In this document: positions 23,816-36,407 of the stretch, piece after piece | Position numbering within the stretch: position 1 is the first letter of the stretch | How the letters are laid out: every line of letters starts with the position of its first letter | Assembly (NCBI GenBank): GCA_029168955.1 | Contig: JAPDOI010001712.1 | Coordinates: 62,001 to 126,000 of the forward strand | Source of the DNA: Aplectana chamaeleonis | Lineage: Eukaryota > Nematoda > Chromadorea > Rhabditida > Cosmocercidae | Direction of reading: 5' to 3' | DNA: 64,000 bases | Notes under the pieces: generated by a model | Seen by the model: the letters and a program-made list of their open reading frames with translations, nothing else | What the model was told of the DNA's origin: nothing | Databases searched by the model: none | Made by a program: the position numbers and the translations under genes

Positions 23816-24928
23816 TTAAAGGCAGCATACACGCTCGCAAGCATAGTCGAGATAACAGCATAGATAGGTCCGCACGGCCCGTACTATGTCGTCAACGAAA
23901 CGTTTGAAGCGCTGAAAACTGTCCAGGATGACAATATTTGACAATGTTTGAGCAATCTTGCCTTCCACGCCCGTATTTTCACACCCCTTCGAGTAACAGA
24001 ATAAGAATCGATACTTGAGAAAACATGTGATAACTTAGAATGATAGCACTATAAAAAGGGAGTGCAGTAGAGAAAAAACTCGATTTACCTCAATATAACA
24101 TGTTTGTGCACTGATAAAATCCTCCATTCCAAGAGGTCAGCCAAAGTAGAGCGGCATTCTCGAAAGTGGACGAGAGTCAATAGGTATGCAGACATACTCA
24201 AGTAAACCAAGCTATTTCTCTCGTGCACTCCTATTTGATAGTGCTATCACTCTCAATTATCACACGTTTTCACAAGTATCGATTCTCATTCTGTTACTCG
24301 AAGGGATGTGAAAATACGGGCGTGGAAGGCAAGATTGCTCAAACATTGTCAAATATTGTCATCCTGGACAGTTTTCAGCGCTTCGAACGTCGTTGACGAC
24401 ATAGTACGGGCCGTGCGGACCTATCTATTATAGTTGTACACGAACGAAATTTTCGAAAAATTTTCGAAAGATTTTTCGAAATTTTTTTCGTTCGTTTTCG
24501 TTCGTTCGAAATTTTGTCGAACAAAATTTTTTCAAATTTCGTTCGTTCGAAATATTTTCGAACGAAAATTTTTCAATTTTCGTTCGTTGAAATCCGATTT
24601 TTCGAAATTTTTTCGAAATTCGTTCGTTCGGAATTTTTTCGAACAAATTTCGAAAAAAAATTCGAAATTTTTGACAAATTTCGAAATTTTCGACGAGTTT
24701 CGAAAAAAATACGAAATTTCGAAAAAAATTGAAATTTCGATTTGTTTCGAAATTCGTTCGTTCGAAATTTTTTTCGAACGAAATTTTTTTCATTTTGCGT
24801 TCGTTCGAAAAGATTTCAAACGAAAAAATTTCGATTTTCGTTCGTTCGACATTTTTTTCGAAATTGTACAACTATACTATCTATGCTGTTATCTCGACTA
24901 TGCTTGCGAGCGTGTATGCTGCCTTTAA
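23816..24928. mobile_element. TTAA-flanked palindromic MITE (AGGCAGCATACACGCTCGCAAGC)
   Basis: TTAA AGGCAGCATACACGCTCG is mirrored by cgagcgtgtatgctgcct TTAA at 24925-24928. The arms pair over about 240 bp (including cttgccttccacgcccgtat with its inverse near 24320). The right arm is split by the element 24429-24876. Confidence 0.8.
24429..24876. mobile_element. 448-bp TTCG-rich hAT-like element with 8-bp target duplication
   Basis: The ends TATAGTTGTACA and TGTACAACTATA are perfect 12-bp inverted repeats. CTATCTAT flanks both sides (24421-24428 and 24877-24884). The inverse of the intact opposite arm of the host MITE has this 8-mer once, so it is a true target duplication. Eight-base duplications are typical of hAT elements. 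The interior is almost entirely runs of cgttcgttcgaaatttttt. The apparent frames there are low-complexity artefacts. Confidence 0.85.
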
Positions 24929-26581
24929 CGCCCTATACGTCCCGGCACGCCCACTCCTCTCAACATCTATCGATCGAAGTAAACAACAGAAAAAATTCGA
25001 CTGTAGAACGTCGGTTGGTGGAAAAATTACAATCAACTGGGCGTGGGGGGCCCGAAACATCCGAGGTTTAATCCCGTTAATAGCTGTTGTGAGCTCGTTT
25101 TAAGTCAACTCTTCGACACTGTTGTTGCAATGGGTCCCAAACCTTTCGATTTCCTGTGAAAACCCGAAGACTATTCGTATCATAAACACTGCCTTTAAGA
25201 AGCTAACATCTGTGCATATCGCAATAATTTATTTATGATCAGAAATTATAATCTGCGTGAGGATGGGCGCATTTTAGCGAGACGAAGGGCCGGTTTTGTG
25301 CAACAACACACTGCACACTTCGCTACACAATCCTAAGCCTATATTAATAAATAAATATGATAATTAGGAGCACATGTGACAATCGATCAATCAATCAACG
25401 CCTACACAACCAAACAGCAAAATCATCAATACATCGTAGAATTTCGTTTGTGTGCAGACATTCGCTAAAATACATGCAGGCAACATTAACATCGCTACCA
25501 TCAGCATTAGTAGGCTATACAACAAGGACAAAACCCTTGCTAAACGACTTTTAAGAGAACAAGCGGATCAACGACTACTCGTCGCTTAAAGTCAATATAA
25601 CACCTTGAAAATCTCAACGGACTACTGAAAACAACCCTAGGTGCTGGCTCGTACGTTGTACGTTACTTACAAACGGTAAAAAAGGACAACATAATTGTAA
25701 GACCTATCACTGCTAGCATGCTATACATAGGAGCGTGAGTTGGAATCATAACAAAATCTTAGAAAAACAAGTAAACTGAGAGACACTGATACTGTCTGCA
25801 GGTATACCAATCTACAACCGTAAGCTAGTAGTAAACGAGAGGATCGACTCAGATGGTGATGATTAATGACACTCGAGCAGGAATTAGCGACGTAGGACGA
25901 ATCTGCCGGCGGCTAACATGCATCGGGCAACACACAGAGTGACGTCAAACGCCTACCGTATCCATCATCGCAGGAAAATACGGTACTCAAGGTCATCAGG
26001 AGCCGCCGCCGCCGCGCGTCAAGGGCCATCTGCCCTGCGGTGATTGGTTAGAATTGCACGAAGGCCAGCGACGAGCAGTTAGAGGCGAGTCTGGACAAGT
26101 ATACACGCTTCACACTAGGACCCGCCCAAAGAAGTTAGTCAATCGAATGCTATTCTTTTCATTTGATGGTTCAGTAGTGTACACAAGTAGAGTGAAATCA
26201 GTCAGTCACACAGCAAATTACCCGTTATTACTGTTAATACTGGTTCGTGAATTTGGACAATAATTCAATGATGAGACAACACAGGCAGTGACACATGCAT
26301 GAATGTACAAGATGCTGGGGATGGAATGCTTCTCTTATGCGACATATCCGCTGCGTATTGGTGCAATGCGAAAATTCAGCGTTGATGACGCGTCCACTCC
26401 GAGCGGGCGCTTCCCCTTTGATTTTACAACTGCAAAACGAGCAGTGGGACACTTGGAGTGTGTACGGCAGCTTGAACAACTCTGACGAAGGGTGCATAGA
26501 TGCTCCACGCTTCCAATGGGTGGAAATGTTGGGAGGTTTCCACCACAATCAATATACCGGTTTTTCCCTGATATTTACTAA
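24929..26581. other. Unassigned non-coding stretch
   Basis: A lone TTAA-MITE right-end sequence (aaacactgcctttaa) lies near 25182-25198. No gene was recognised. Confidence 0.35.
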
Positions 26582-27003
26582 TAAGGCGGAATTCAGAGTT
26601 TTTCGCGGGGCGGCGCGATGAAACACATCAGAGCGTGCACGAATTCAAATGTGCACGCTTGGCCACTGCGCGCATTTGCGTATGTACGCAAATTCGCGTA
26701 AACAACTCAACGGCAATTTTCGTAGCAAAAACAACGGTTTTTTTCGGGTTTGTTTACATGCAAGCGATCCTAGATATGCTCATTTTATTGCTTTCACTGT
26801 TAGGCTTGGTTGTGTCCATCGTGTCGCGTTGCATTGCAAGAGGAAGCGAATGGAGTAGCGCGACGAGAATTTGCGTGTTATTTCAAATGTATCGCGCCTC
26901 TTCACTGTGAACACCTAACGATGACGCGACGTCGCTTGGTCGATACGTAGGCTAATTATAACGCCGTGTCACGCCACGAGTGAACTCTGAACGCCGCCTA
27001 AGG
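26582..27003. mobile_element. MITE, TTAGGCGGCGTTCAGAGTT family, copy 3
   Basis: TAAGGCGGAATTCAGAGTT at the left and aactctgaacgccgcctaa at the right. The interior block gcctcttcactgtgaacacc and cgatacgtaggctaatta matches 2020-2095. Confidence 0.75.
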
Positions 27004-27329
27004 CGGTCCCAGCTGCAACTAAACGCAGGGTCATGTTCCTATTCACGGCATACAAGGAACTCATAACTACCACTGCTTGTTCCGACATGGGAGGTCAAAA
27101 AAACTCGCACAGGAGTTAAAATTTCGTCCACCCAGGGGTTTCAAGTCCTCTGAAAAAATAAGGAAACGTTCCAAACCCACGTTGAAATTTCTAAAAAACT
27201 TGGTCTCTAATTCATGAGCAAAAATCGGTGAGCGGACAGACATGAAAGCCTTCTGTCTCACTCGCATTTAATTTGAGCAACTCCAAACACATTCGCCTTG
27301 AACTTCGCGCGGATGTCTGGTCTTCCGAA

Positions 27330-27823
27330 TTAAAGGCAGCAGACACGCTCGCAAAAGTTGTCGAGATAACTACATTAGTGGGGTCGTGCAGGCCCTAGAA
27401 AAGCCCTCACGAAGTTGCAAGCGCCAAAAAATGAGTCAAAATGACCGTATTTGAGCCGTCCTGAGTCCCCAAATCATCCTTTCTCCGCCCACCGATACGG
27501 GCTCCGCCCTTCAATTCAGATATTCCATGCTCGATTACGCCCATTTTGAATCACTTTTTAGGCTTCTAAGGGCGTAAGCGTTCAAAAGGAGCTGTAAGAG
27601 CACATAAGCCTCGTTATCCCAACAAATTTGTCGCTGGCTCCGCTATTTCAGCCAATACGGTACAACTCGTCCACTTTCAGACCAATATAGAACGAACCGT
27701 TATATCTTCATTTCAGTTAAAATTTTTTTCGGTTTTTTCGTTATTTCTGAATACTAACAACTTCAGACCTTCGATTCATTCCATAAAATTGATATCATTT
27801 TTGAGCGTGTCTGCTGCCTTTAA
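27330..27823. mobile_element. TTAA-flanked MITE (AGGCAGCAGACACGCTCG)
   Basis: TTAA AGGCAGCAGACACGCTC at 27330 and gagcgtgtctgctgcct TTAA ending 27823. It shares tgtcgagataac near the left end with 23816-24928 and 28713-29400. Non-autonomous. Confidence 0.8.
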
Positions 27824-28270
27824 GTGAACGTCTTTCTGTCCGCAAAAAGTTCGTCGACTAATCTGTTCTTACACACTATAACTCGGACTTCTAATCTAGC
27901 CTAATGGAGTCTAAGCTGCACACTGGTAGCAGCAACTTTTAAGTACATCAATACGCAGAAGACTTGCTGCATGACAGATGAGCAAACATGCGCGTGGAAG
28001 CACGGAACAAGTGACGACCACAGACTAGATAGCATGGCATCCATCAGGTTCACGATAAGGTTCGAATCCTAGCGACAGAATGTTCGGAATCTCGTGACCT
28101 GATAAACTCCACGTGCTGAGTGAAAACAAAGCTCAGATCGAGGAAATGATCAGCTAAACGGACTAGAATTTAGCAGAAATCCTCACATTTCTGAATCCTG
28201 TTCCACTGATCTGAGCAGTGTTTTCAATCTGGAATAAGCACAGACAGATGCTAAAGTGTCCTCTGCATTG

Positions 28271-31200
28271 TTACGACTGCGCTTGCCGCGTTTCCGACAC
28301 CTGCGTTGGTTGTGGAGGAGGATCATCTATGAAGGGGATTTCGCTGAGAAGAAACGACGACTCCGTCATGGACCGTTCCCGATCGCCAAAAATCTAAATA
28401 CACACACGGCCAGCTAACCACCATCAACAGCACCACGATATGAAAACCCAAAGCAAAACTCCGGAATCGCCGTTTTTGGAAGGGAATACGTAAGAAAATT
28501 TTGAACTAAAAGGTGCTCATTCGAGCGGCACGCATTCATGTTCCAGAACATATAGAACGGGCAAAATCTACACAGAAAACAATTATAGACTATAGTTAGG
28601 TCCGTGGCTTGTTTCTTCAAGAAAAATCATTTAAATTCAAACCGCGGATGGCGCGGCGGTTTAAATTTCACGAGCGGCTGGCTGGTAATTACCAGCCAGC
28701 CGCTGGTGAGATATAAAGACAGCAGACACGCTCGAAAAAGTTGTTGAGATAACTACGTTGCTGAGGTCTTATGACCCCTAGTAGAAGGCTCGCGCCGTTA
28801 GAAGCGTCAAAAACGAGTTAAAACTACAACATTTTAGCAATGCATGTCGAAAAATTTCGTCAACCCCGCCCATGAGCTTCGTCAGCCCCGCCCCCAAATA
28901 CAAACTCGTCCAGATTGATCGTTTCGAATACGGTCGTTTGGGCGGTGGCCGTCGTGTATTCCAACCCTTGAAGAGGTGGGAGAAAGGGCGAGGAGCGTGG
29001 GAGGAGCGAGGTTCCTGATAGGACGCAACGCGGGGCTAGCGACAGCCCACTCGCTGCGTCTCTCCCGTTTCTCCCGCCTCTTCAAGGGATGGAATACACG
29101 ATTGCCACCACCCCGGTCGTTTTGGCTGGATTTTGATGCTTCCAACGAGGTGGGCGTTCTAGTACAAGCTATAAGAGTCTATTGGCCTAGCTACCTCAAC
29201 CGATTTGTCGATAATATTCGCTGTTTCAACCGCGCGCGGTAAAACTCGCCCACTTTCATCCGATAACAAAACAACCCTTATTCCTCTACTTGCATACCGT
29301 TTTCGTTGGTTTTTTCGGTAGTTCCGCATACTACCAGTTCCAAATCTTCGATTTATATCATAAAATCGATATCCTTTTTTAGCGTGTCTGCTGCCTTTAA
29401 ACCGCCGTGCCAGCCGCGGTTCAAGTTTAAATGTTTTTTCTTGAGGAAACAAGCCACGGACCTAACCATATCTCCCTCTTTTCTAGCCCGGCGAAGTAAA
29501 GCTAATCGAATTGAAACCTCTTTATCACCGTTATATTTTGCTATAACCGACAGTTCCGCTGCTTCCTCCATCCCTCCCCGCTCGGCGTGCCAGCCAGGTC
29601 GATAATCATGAAAAACATGAATGAGGTGGGACGGAAAAAACACCCAATGTGGCTGACCCGACCGACGTTCACAAGATATAAGGCAAGAAATGAATGATAT
29701 CCATGATATCGTTCCAAACAATTCAAGCATATTGACCGCGTCAGCCACAGCTGGCCACAACGGGTGTTTTTTGCAACCTTCATCGTCCATGTTTTTCATA
29801 GGTATCAACCCGGCTGGCCACCTCGTTTTTTCAACCAAATGTGACAGGGGCCTCCGTACTCGAATGAGCAAGATAGGCTTTATATGCTTTCCATTTTCCC
29901 TTTAATCCACTTGAGTAGGTCGACATTGACCGAAAAATTCTCAAAAAAGAAGGTAAAAGAAAACACTTTGGACTCCAGAACCAAAAATAAGGATTTCTGC
30001 GAACATGGTCAAGGGTGGTTACTTGAGGCGATGAAGAAGAAAACGGAAGTCTTTTGACAGGTTTTTATGGAAGCCAGATTAATGCATGACATCTACCAAC
30101 CGCAACCTTACATAATCATCCAAAAAAACTGAAAGCGAACTACATTTTTGGGTTCAGCGCTCCGAAAACACCCTTGAAATTAGTTCAGCAGAAATTATCT
30201 CTATTTCAGGAACCTAAAAAAATAAGCTATGGGCAGTTTTTCATCTACCCAAAAGCGTCAAAGAAAATTTTAAAACTCAGGCCCACTTCATTTCGTCTCC
30301 CCTTAGACACCTCAAAAGGCCGTTTTTCAAAACTCCATTCAGCAATATGGCCTTTGGCTAGTGAGAAAATCGAAGCTTGTGCTTATGGCCAAACGCCTTC
30401 ATCTTCAGAATCCCTGATATATCAAACACTAACAATCATAGTCGGATGATAGCTGTTGTAAGACTAAGCCTAAACAACTCGAAATGTGATTTCAAGCCGC
30501 ATTAAATTAGCCATTTTCAAGAAGTATCCAAATAATTCGAGAAAAGGGTGGTCCTAGCTCTAAATGATCGGGAACATCGTGAAAACACGTCATCTCAACC
30601 TGCAACAAGCGAAGAATTCCTATTAACGACTTTTCGAGAGCCTTGCCATGGTTTTGTTAAACGAAAAAGCGAAAACTAGCCAATATGCGCGGACGAAAAT
30701 GTGTATGTGTCCAACCCAGACCGTAAAAAAAGGAATATGATTGCGCACGGGCCAATTTTCGGCATACTAATTCACGCCAAATACCAATTTCACGACCACC
30801 ACCACCATCACCCCCAACTCAGGTTACCACACACACGCAGATACATAAATGCAATACCACCACCACCACCACACAACATGGTTATTTGTTAGCAAACTTT
30901 GCATGCCTTCAATCTGTCACAAAACAACGAAAAGTAGCTGGAATCTCGTCCAATTCTCGATAAAAGCATTACTGTTTCGCGCGCGACAATATTACTACAA
31001 GAAAGTGGGCTGTTTAGAGTTGGCCAGGCATCGGGTTACTCACAAACTCGTCTTCCTCCTCCTGCAATGGTTCTCGCTCATCAGCCTTCGCATTTGAACT
31101 GGCAAATAACCGCTCCACCTGAAAAAAAGAGTTGAGCTCAATGACGAAATACACGGTAGTATCCACTTAATATCCCCTCCTTAGACTCTGGAAAATCTCT

Positions 31201-33236
31201 ATTGACCTGTCGATTTCGGCTATCATCAGCAGCTGAGTGGTGGACCTCGGTGAGATATAACTGGTGATAAGGAGGTTCCGACGAAAAGCCACCGCTCCGA
31301 GCTGTGATAATCGAAAACAGGAATTCACTTGAGATGAACCAGTCTAATGCAAAATAGTATAAAGAGTTAAGGGGCCGGCACAATTTCAGCGACCGGTAAG
31401 TTGACGCCTAGGGCCAGTGATTACGCTGGCAGCATAAATATTTGAGGTCATTACCGTCGCGGTTTTTCTCGCCGCTCGCTGGCTTTCGCGCAGGCTGTTG
31501 CAGAGTCAAATGCTCTGTGAACTCCCTTTGTCGCAATTCACACCGCGATCTTCGTCTTACAGTTAGACTTCCGACTCCATCAACTTTACCTTCTTATGAG
31601 CTAGTCAAAGCTATGATCAATGCCTCACTTCAACTCTGGGCCCCCTTTTGGAAGACAATCTCGAGCTGTTGTTTAGAACATCAGAAAGCGAGACCTGACA
31701 CACCCGACATAGACGATTCAAGAAAAATCACCAAAAATAAAAAAAAATTGCCCATCTCCATACTCCTCGCACTGCGCTAAGCCATGGTAAAGACAACCGA
31801 GCTCGAGTTGATTGGGGCGGCAAAACGCAAGGGGAACCTGATTGAGTGAGGGGCCTGATGATCCGGAGAAGGAACTAACTGTGGAGTCCAAAGTGTTGAG
31901 ATGACTGACGGGGCTGAACGTAGGAGCCGCGTGTACATCACAGTCGTTCCCGTCAGTAAGCTCCCAAGATCAGTTGTCTTCACACAACCCGTCATTATGC
32001 ACAAAGCAGGAATCGCCGTACCCTCAGCGGGAGACATCGAATATTCTGTGGGACAGAGACAGACTTGAGGCGCCATAAATGAACCACGGGGGGGGATCGC
32101 CGGAATGCCGTTATCAAGAGCAGAGAGGAATTAGATGGTACATACGTGCGTACCAAAATCTACTGTATCGTACATACAGTTGAGGCAAAAAACAACTCGA
32201 ATATCAGAACAAAACGGCAAGCGTGACATAGCTTACAACGTGGAGACTTTCAGCAGACGAAACGTGTACTTCTCTATGATTTCCGTCCATCTTGGATCCA
32301 GACCCAACCCCTCCGGAACATCTATACGAAAGCATTGCGGTGATGAAGGCCAATAGCAATGCGTAAACGCTCACTTCTAAAAAGTGCGACTCCATGATTA
32401 GGCGAATTTTATACTTGCCACTCATAACGTTGCGGTCCAACTCTCGGAGAAACGACACCTCCCTGTTCCCACCAACTCCGACCTCATCGACATCGTAACT
32501 AATCATGCGACCACACTTTGAAGACCCTTGAATACACATGAATAGCTTAAGCCCTGAAACCACCACTATCGCTTCAGATACCTATTTACTCCACGATGAA
32601 ACGGAAGAGCATCTCAAGGTGTGGTGCACTACCCGTAATGAATACTGAACCTTTCCCTAGCTTTGGTGCTTGATATCCCAGCCGTCAATCCAAGCGTTGT
32701 TTCCGGGCACCTTCAGGTGGAACGTTTTTAGTAGTGGAATAGACTGTGAAAAAAGAATAGATTCAGAATAGACACCATGAGAAACAAAGCAAAAGTAAAC
32801 CCCACAGATGTTTATCATCCAGATTGAGATTCAGTCAACAATTAGGGAGGTGCTACGTGACGATGCCGCCAGCAAGTAATGCATCGAAGCGTTAAACAAC
32901 CTTATAAGAATAAGCAATGTTTGCCGCGACAGGCGCGATTTAAATGACGAAATAGCCTGAACACCGCTATTTGGCTAAGTAGATTTGCAGAGGAAACCAA
33001 AATAGAAACAGACATATCGCCAGCATAGGCGTACATTTCGCACCAGTTACGGGCAAAAAAACACGAACCACCTACCTTCTTTTCCTTCTTTTCGCTACCA
33101 CTCCTATGTGCAGTCCGTGTCTGTATGCGCGGAACACCAATGCTGATTACCGGATTGATGTCGCGAGCCGTAACTGGCGCATCGTCGTCTCCGATGCTTT
33201 TCCTTGCCCTTCGTCGTGAAGGCGATTGCTTCAAGG
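28271..33236 (-). CDS. Multi-exon gene of unknown function (model from splice sites)
   Basis: I do not recognise this protein. Likely exons, 5' to 3': 33076-33236 (basic, SRRRARKSIGDDDAPVTARD..., ending KKEKK before gtaggt); 32711-32743; 32375-32553 (FLRELDRNVMSGKYKIRLIM...); 32237-32321 (VPEGLGLDPRWTEIIEKYTF); 31838-32045 (weak); 31207-31301; 31044-31118 (ADEREPLQEEEDEF); 28271-28393 (FLLSEIPFIDDPPPQPTQ, TAA stop). Acceptors are TTTCAG-like and donors canonical. Phases agree for the last three exons and for 32711-32743 into 32375-32553. Elsewhere a one-base mismatch is needed. An in-frame TAG at 32657-32659 would instead end a shorter gene after 33076-33236. The 2.6-kb last intron holds a nested MITE pair. 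Confidence 0.5.
28595..29467. mobile_element. Palindromic MITE (GTTAGGTCCGTGGCTTG), split by another MITE
   Basis: gttaggtccgtggcttgttt and atttaaattcaaaccgcgg at the left are inverted at 29395-29467. A perfect 32-bp palindrome of agcggctggctggtaa lies at 28672-28703. The TTAA-type element 28713-29400 sits inside it, within the last intron of the unknown gene. Confidence 0.75.
28713..29400. mobile_element. TTAA-type MITE nested in the preceding element
   Basis: ATAAAGACAGCAGACACGCTC at the left (mutated TTAA) and agcgtgtctgctgcct TTAA at the right, matching the 27330-27823 family. A further inverted pair (cccttgaagaggtgggagaa and its inverse) lies inside near 28967-29095. Confidence 0.75.
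29586..29822. mobile_element. Foldback MITE (about 237 bp)
   Basis: gtgccagccaggtcgataat and catgaaaaacatgaatgagg at the left are answered near 29787-29820 by ccatgtttttcataggtatc and a ggctggcca end, with the ggaaaaaacaccca block also inverted. Confidence 0.6.
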
Positions 33237-33969
33237 CTGAAACTTAAGAGATCAAATCCGGAATAGGAACAAAACCGCAACGAGACAACAGTTGACAACA
33301 AGTGTTCATTGACCCCGCTACGGACAAGTGATCCTCGATTCCATGCAAACACCAGCTACGAACATACTTCGTGATGCACACGAACTAAACACCTTTACGG
33401 GCTAAAATACTAAAATTACTAGCTGGAGCGATACCGAGAGACCCATTGCTTGTTTACTTCAAAGAAGTCTTCAGTTTCAAAACACCAACCCCAATTCTGA
33501 TGCTAGTTACCAATTACACTGAAAAAACTGAAAGCTAGCCAAGTGAATTCAACGGAGTATCCACCCAATAAAAGATTGGTTCGATTTTTTCATCACTTCA
33601 TCAATAGGGATGGCTAGCACGATCAGAAACATCATCTACTCTTGTTGCTACACTAACACCTGCTTGCTACAGTTCCCGAGAAGACCACTCACAATAATTC
33701 CAACCATCGTGCAGTAGCCAGATAATGGAGTAACTAAGGATATTGAGCGAAACATAAGTATAGAAAACAAAGGAAATTCGCACGCAGGCCATTCGGTAGA
33801 ACGGAAACTAATATAGCAAAACACAGCCAGTCACTGCATGCCACAGCATTACACCAAATGTAACATCGATCGCCCACAACTACAATAGCACCAGATGTCG
33901 GTAGAGCAGCTAATTTGATGGATCGAAGTTGTTCTTTATAATGCAGTTACGAAAAATTCCAAATCTTCC
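33237..33969. other. Region upstream of the unknown gene
   Basis: Additional 5' exons of the minus-strand gene may lie here, but none is clear enough to place. Confidence 0.3.
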
Positions 33970-34400
33970 TTAAAGGCACAGTCCAACCTCAGAGGTAATT
34001 TTTGATATTTTGGTCCGTTCGCCGTCTACAGCATTCCTGCCAAGCGCGAAATCTCAGTTCGCTCATATAAGCGAGAAAAAGCTAGGAAAAAGTCGGCCAC
34101 ACCCACTTGGAAGAAAAAATGGGCAACGCCCACTGGCAGGTTTCCGATCTCAATTGGGAAAAGACGCCCGAATGATTTGATTCAAAATCGATGTTCTTCC
34201 TTTTGTTTTCGGTCTGGCTTCATATTGTGACCTTATTCAGAATGATGGCCGCGAGTAACGAGAAAATACAGGCTCGAGACAACTCGTCCGCGAACTTCTA
34301 CTAGTTCAAATTTAAATTCTTTGAGGAGCCGTAACTCAGTTCGTAGTAAGTTCTGAGCGATTCTTCTTCTTCTTCTTTGCAGCCACGAAGAGAGTAATTG

Positions 34401-36407
34401 CTATAGGTTCAGAAACTGGGCGACCAGCGTTGGATTCGTCCAAAGGTCTATTGTAGTCAATGTTGTAGGGTTTTTTGGACAGTTGAATAAGTGTTGCGTA
34501 TTGTGGCCAGGACCACCACAGTCCGGGCAAACGTCAGGAGTGCTATTGTCGATCCTGTTCACGTAGGACTTCAGGAACGTTGAGTGCCCACAGCGCAACG
34601 AGGCTAGAGTGCATCTGGCACGTCTACTAAGCTGAGACTCAGACTCAGAAACTCGAGGCGGCACGGTACCCAGAATAGGATTAACAGCCGCTCTTTCCAG
34701 ATACAATCTGACAAAATGGGTGTGCTCCTCGCGCAATAGACGGAGGCGTTCGTGATATGAATCGTGCCATCTTTGCAGATCGACTTTACCTGGAGCATCG
34801 GCGAAAGGTTTTCTGATGCCTCTCTCTCTTACAGGCTCAAGTACTCTCCAAGATGGGTGGTTGGGCTGCTTGACGATGTTAATGTACAGCTGCTGGGCCT
34901 GGAGCTGACAGTGCTCCTTTACTGGTAGCACCCGTGTCTCGGCGTGTAAATGCTCGATTGGCGAACTCCTAGCACATCCGGTTGCGATCCGAAGAGCAGC
35001 GTTTTGTACACGCTGCACCTTAGTCCAGGATGAGTCCGACACTAAGTGCTGCCAAACCGGTGCCGCATACTCTAGGGCGGGCTGCAGTATAGCCTTATAC
35101 GTGGTCAGAATAGTTTCCTTACTGCTGCCCCACGATGTACCTCCCAGTGCCCTTAGCACATTGAGTTTAGCTCTTACAATTGCTTGCTTTTGCTCGGTGT
35201 TCTTGTGGAACTTCAGCGACGGATCGAGTATAAGGCCGAGTAGTTTGACGAAGCGAGCAGCAGGCAGGCGATCTCTACCCCAGCTGACATCGGGATGGGC
35301 GCTGTGCTCTTTGGGGTCCGTTGTGAAAACTGATACTGAAGACTTGGCAGCTGAGACAATGAGCATCTTGTTATCGAAATGGCTTTTCAAATCCATCAGG
35401 TACTCGTTGATCCTGCTCGCGGCCACTTGTATGTCGCGGTTTTGGCACATGATGGTCATATCATCAGCATAGGCGACAACTTTAATGTCCTGGGGAGGTG
35501 CCGGAATGTCCTCTAAGTACAGATTAAACAGAGCGGGCGATAAGACTCCGCCTTGCGGAACACCGGCAGCTATGGGGATACTTTTAGAGACATGATTTTG
35601 AAACATAACTTTTGCTCGACGGCCCTTGACGAATGCTGTTATCCAACGCTTCTGCCACGGTGGAAAAGAGGACTTCAGTATGTTATCCGATAGAATACCC
35701 AGGTTAACACTGTCGAATGCTTTTGTCAAGTCCAGGGCTACAGCAACGGTCATGAGGGGCTTCCTCATGTTGAAGCCGTCGATGGCATAGCCAACGATCT
35801 CCAAAAGCGCCGTCGTGGTGGGATGTAGCTTCCTTAAGCCGTGCTGGTGATGTTGTTTCTCATTATGCTGAGCCAAATCATTGACGACAAGCTTTTCAGC
35901 AACCTTGGTTAAAGGTGACAGAAGGCTTATTGGCCTGTATCCTTTCGCTGATGACAGCGATTTACCGGGCTTAGGCAGAGGAATGACATTTGCTGTTTTC
36001 CAGTTTTGTGGCAGTGTGCACGTTCGGAATGATGTGTTCATTAAATCAGTGAGCAGCGAGAGAAATTCACTGGGGAGCTTCTTTAGGACTGCTGGACAGA
36101 TTCCGTCAGGTCCAATGGCTTTGGAATTACGCATTTCCTTTATAATCTTCTCCACCTGCGCAGGAGTGAAGGCATCAGCCGTGCCCATAAGCGGAAGGCG
36201 GCACAGCTCCCTTACTGTCACTCGGTTTTGCGGACCACGCTTCGCACATGTTATGAAGAAGCTCTTGCCCAGAGCGTAAGCGGCATCTTGTCCTGACTTG
36301 AATACATTGTTCTCAAACTCGATAGTAGATACGGTGGCGGGTGTGGTTTTTCCGGAGAGTTTTCTCAGGATTTTCCATGTCGCAGCACCATCTGCCTTGA
36401 GGTCCAA
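34401..36407 (-). CDS. LINE ORF2 reverse transcriptase region (668 codons)
   Basis: An open frame ends in TAG at 34401-34403. The RT fingers carry KGYRPISLLSPLTKVAEK near residues 155-172. The aspartate-bearing LDLTKAFDSV is near 225-234, GVPQGGVLSPALFNLYLED is at 282-300, and the catalytic YADD is at 313-316. The thumb region follows. Near residue 617, CPDCGGPGHNTQHLFNC gives a CCHC knuckle, and the protein ends LWTNPTLVAQFLNL. All visible catalytic residues are intact. The true N-terminus is upstream: the first Met here follows a frame break at an A-run (36408-36411), so the listed start is not biological. It would copy element RNA at nicked DNA. Confidence 0.93.
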   Translation of the reverse strand: MDLKADGAATWKILRKLSGKTTPATVSTIEFENNVFKSGQDAAYALGKSFFITCAKRGPQNRVTVRELCRLPLMGTADAFTPAQVEKIIKEMRNSKAIGPDGICPAVLKKLPSEFLSLLTDLMNTSFRTCTLPQNWKTANVIPLPKPGKSLSSAKGYRPISLLSPLTKVAEKLVVNDLAQHNEKQHHQHGLRKLHPTTTALLEIVGYAIDGFNMRKPLMTVAVALDLTKAFDSVNLGILSDNILKSSFPPWQKRWITAFVKGRRAKVMFQNHVSKSIPIAAGVPQGGVLSPALFNLYLEDIPAPPQDIKVVAYADDMTIMCQNRDIQVAASRINEYLMDLKSHFDNKMLIVSAAKSSVSVFTTDPKEHSAHPDVSWGRDRLPAARFVKLLGLILDPSLKFHKNTEQKQAIVRAKLNVLRALGGTSWGSSKETILTTYKAILQPALEYAAPVWQHLVSDSSWTKVQRVQNAALRIATGCARSSPIEHLHAETRVLPVKEHCQLQAQQLYINIVKQPNHPSWRVLEPVRERGIRKPFADAPGKVDLQRWHDSYHERLRLLREEHTHFVRLYLERAAVNPILGTVPPRVSESESQLSRRARCTLASLRCGHSTFLKSYVNRIDNSTPDVCPDCGGPGHNTQHLFNCPKNPTTLTTIDLWTNPTLVAQFLNL

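Noticed and set aside
24428..24928. Phe/Lys/Arg/Ser-rich open frames on both strands
   Set aside because: They are translations of TTCG/TTTTT low-complexity transposon sequence.
28040..28085. Possible tRNA (ggttcgaatcc box B-like)
   Set aside because: The T stem pairs poorly and no acceptor, D arm or anticodon arm can be folded upstream.
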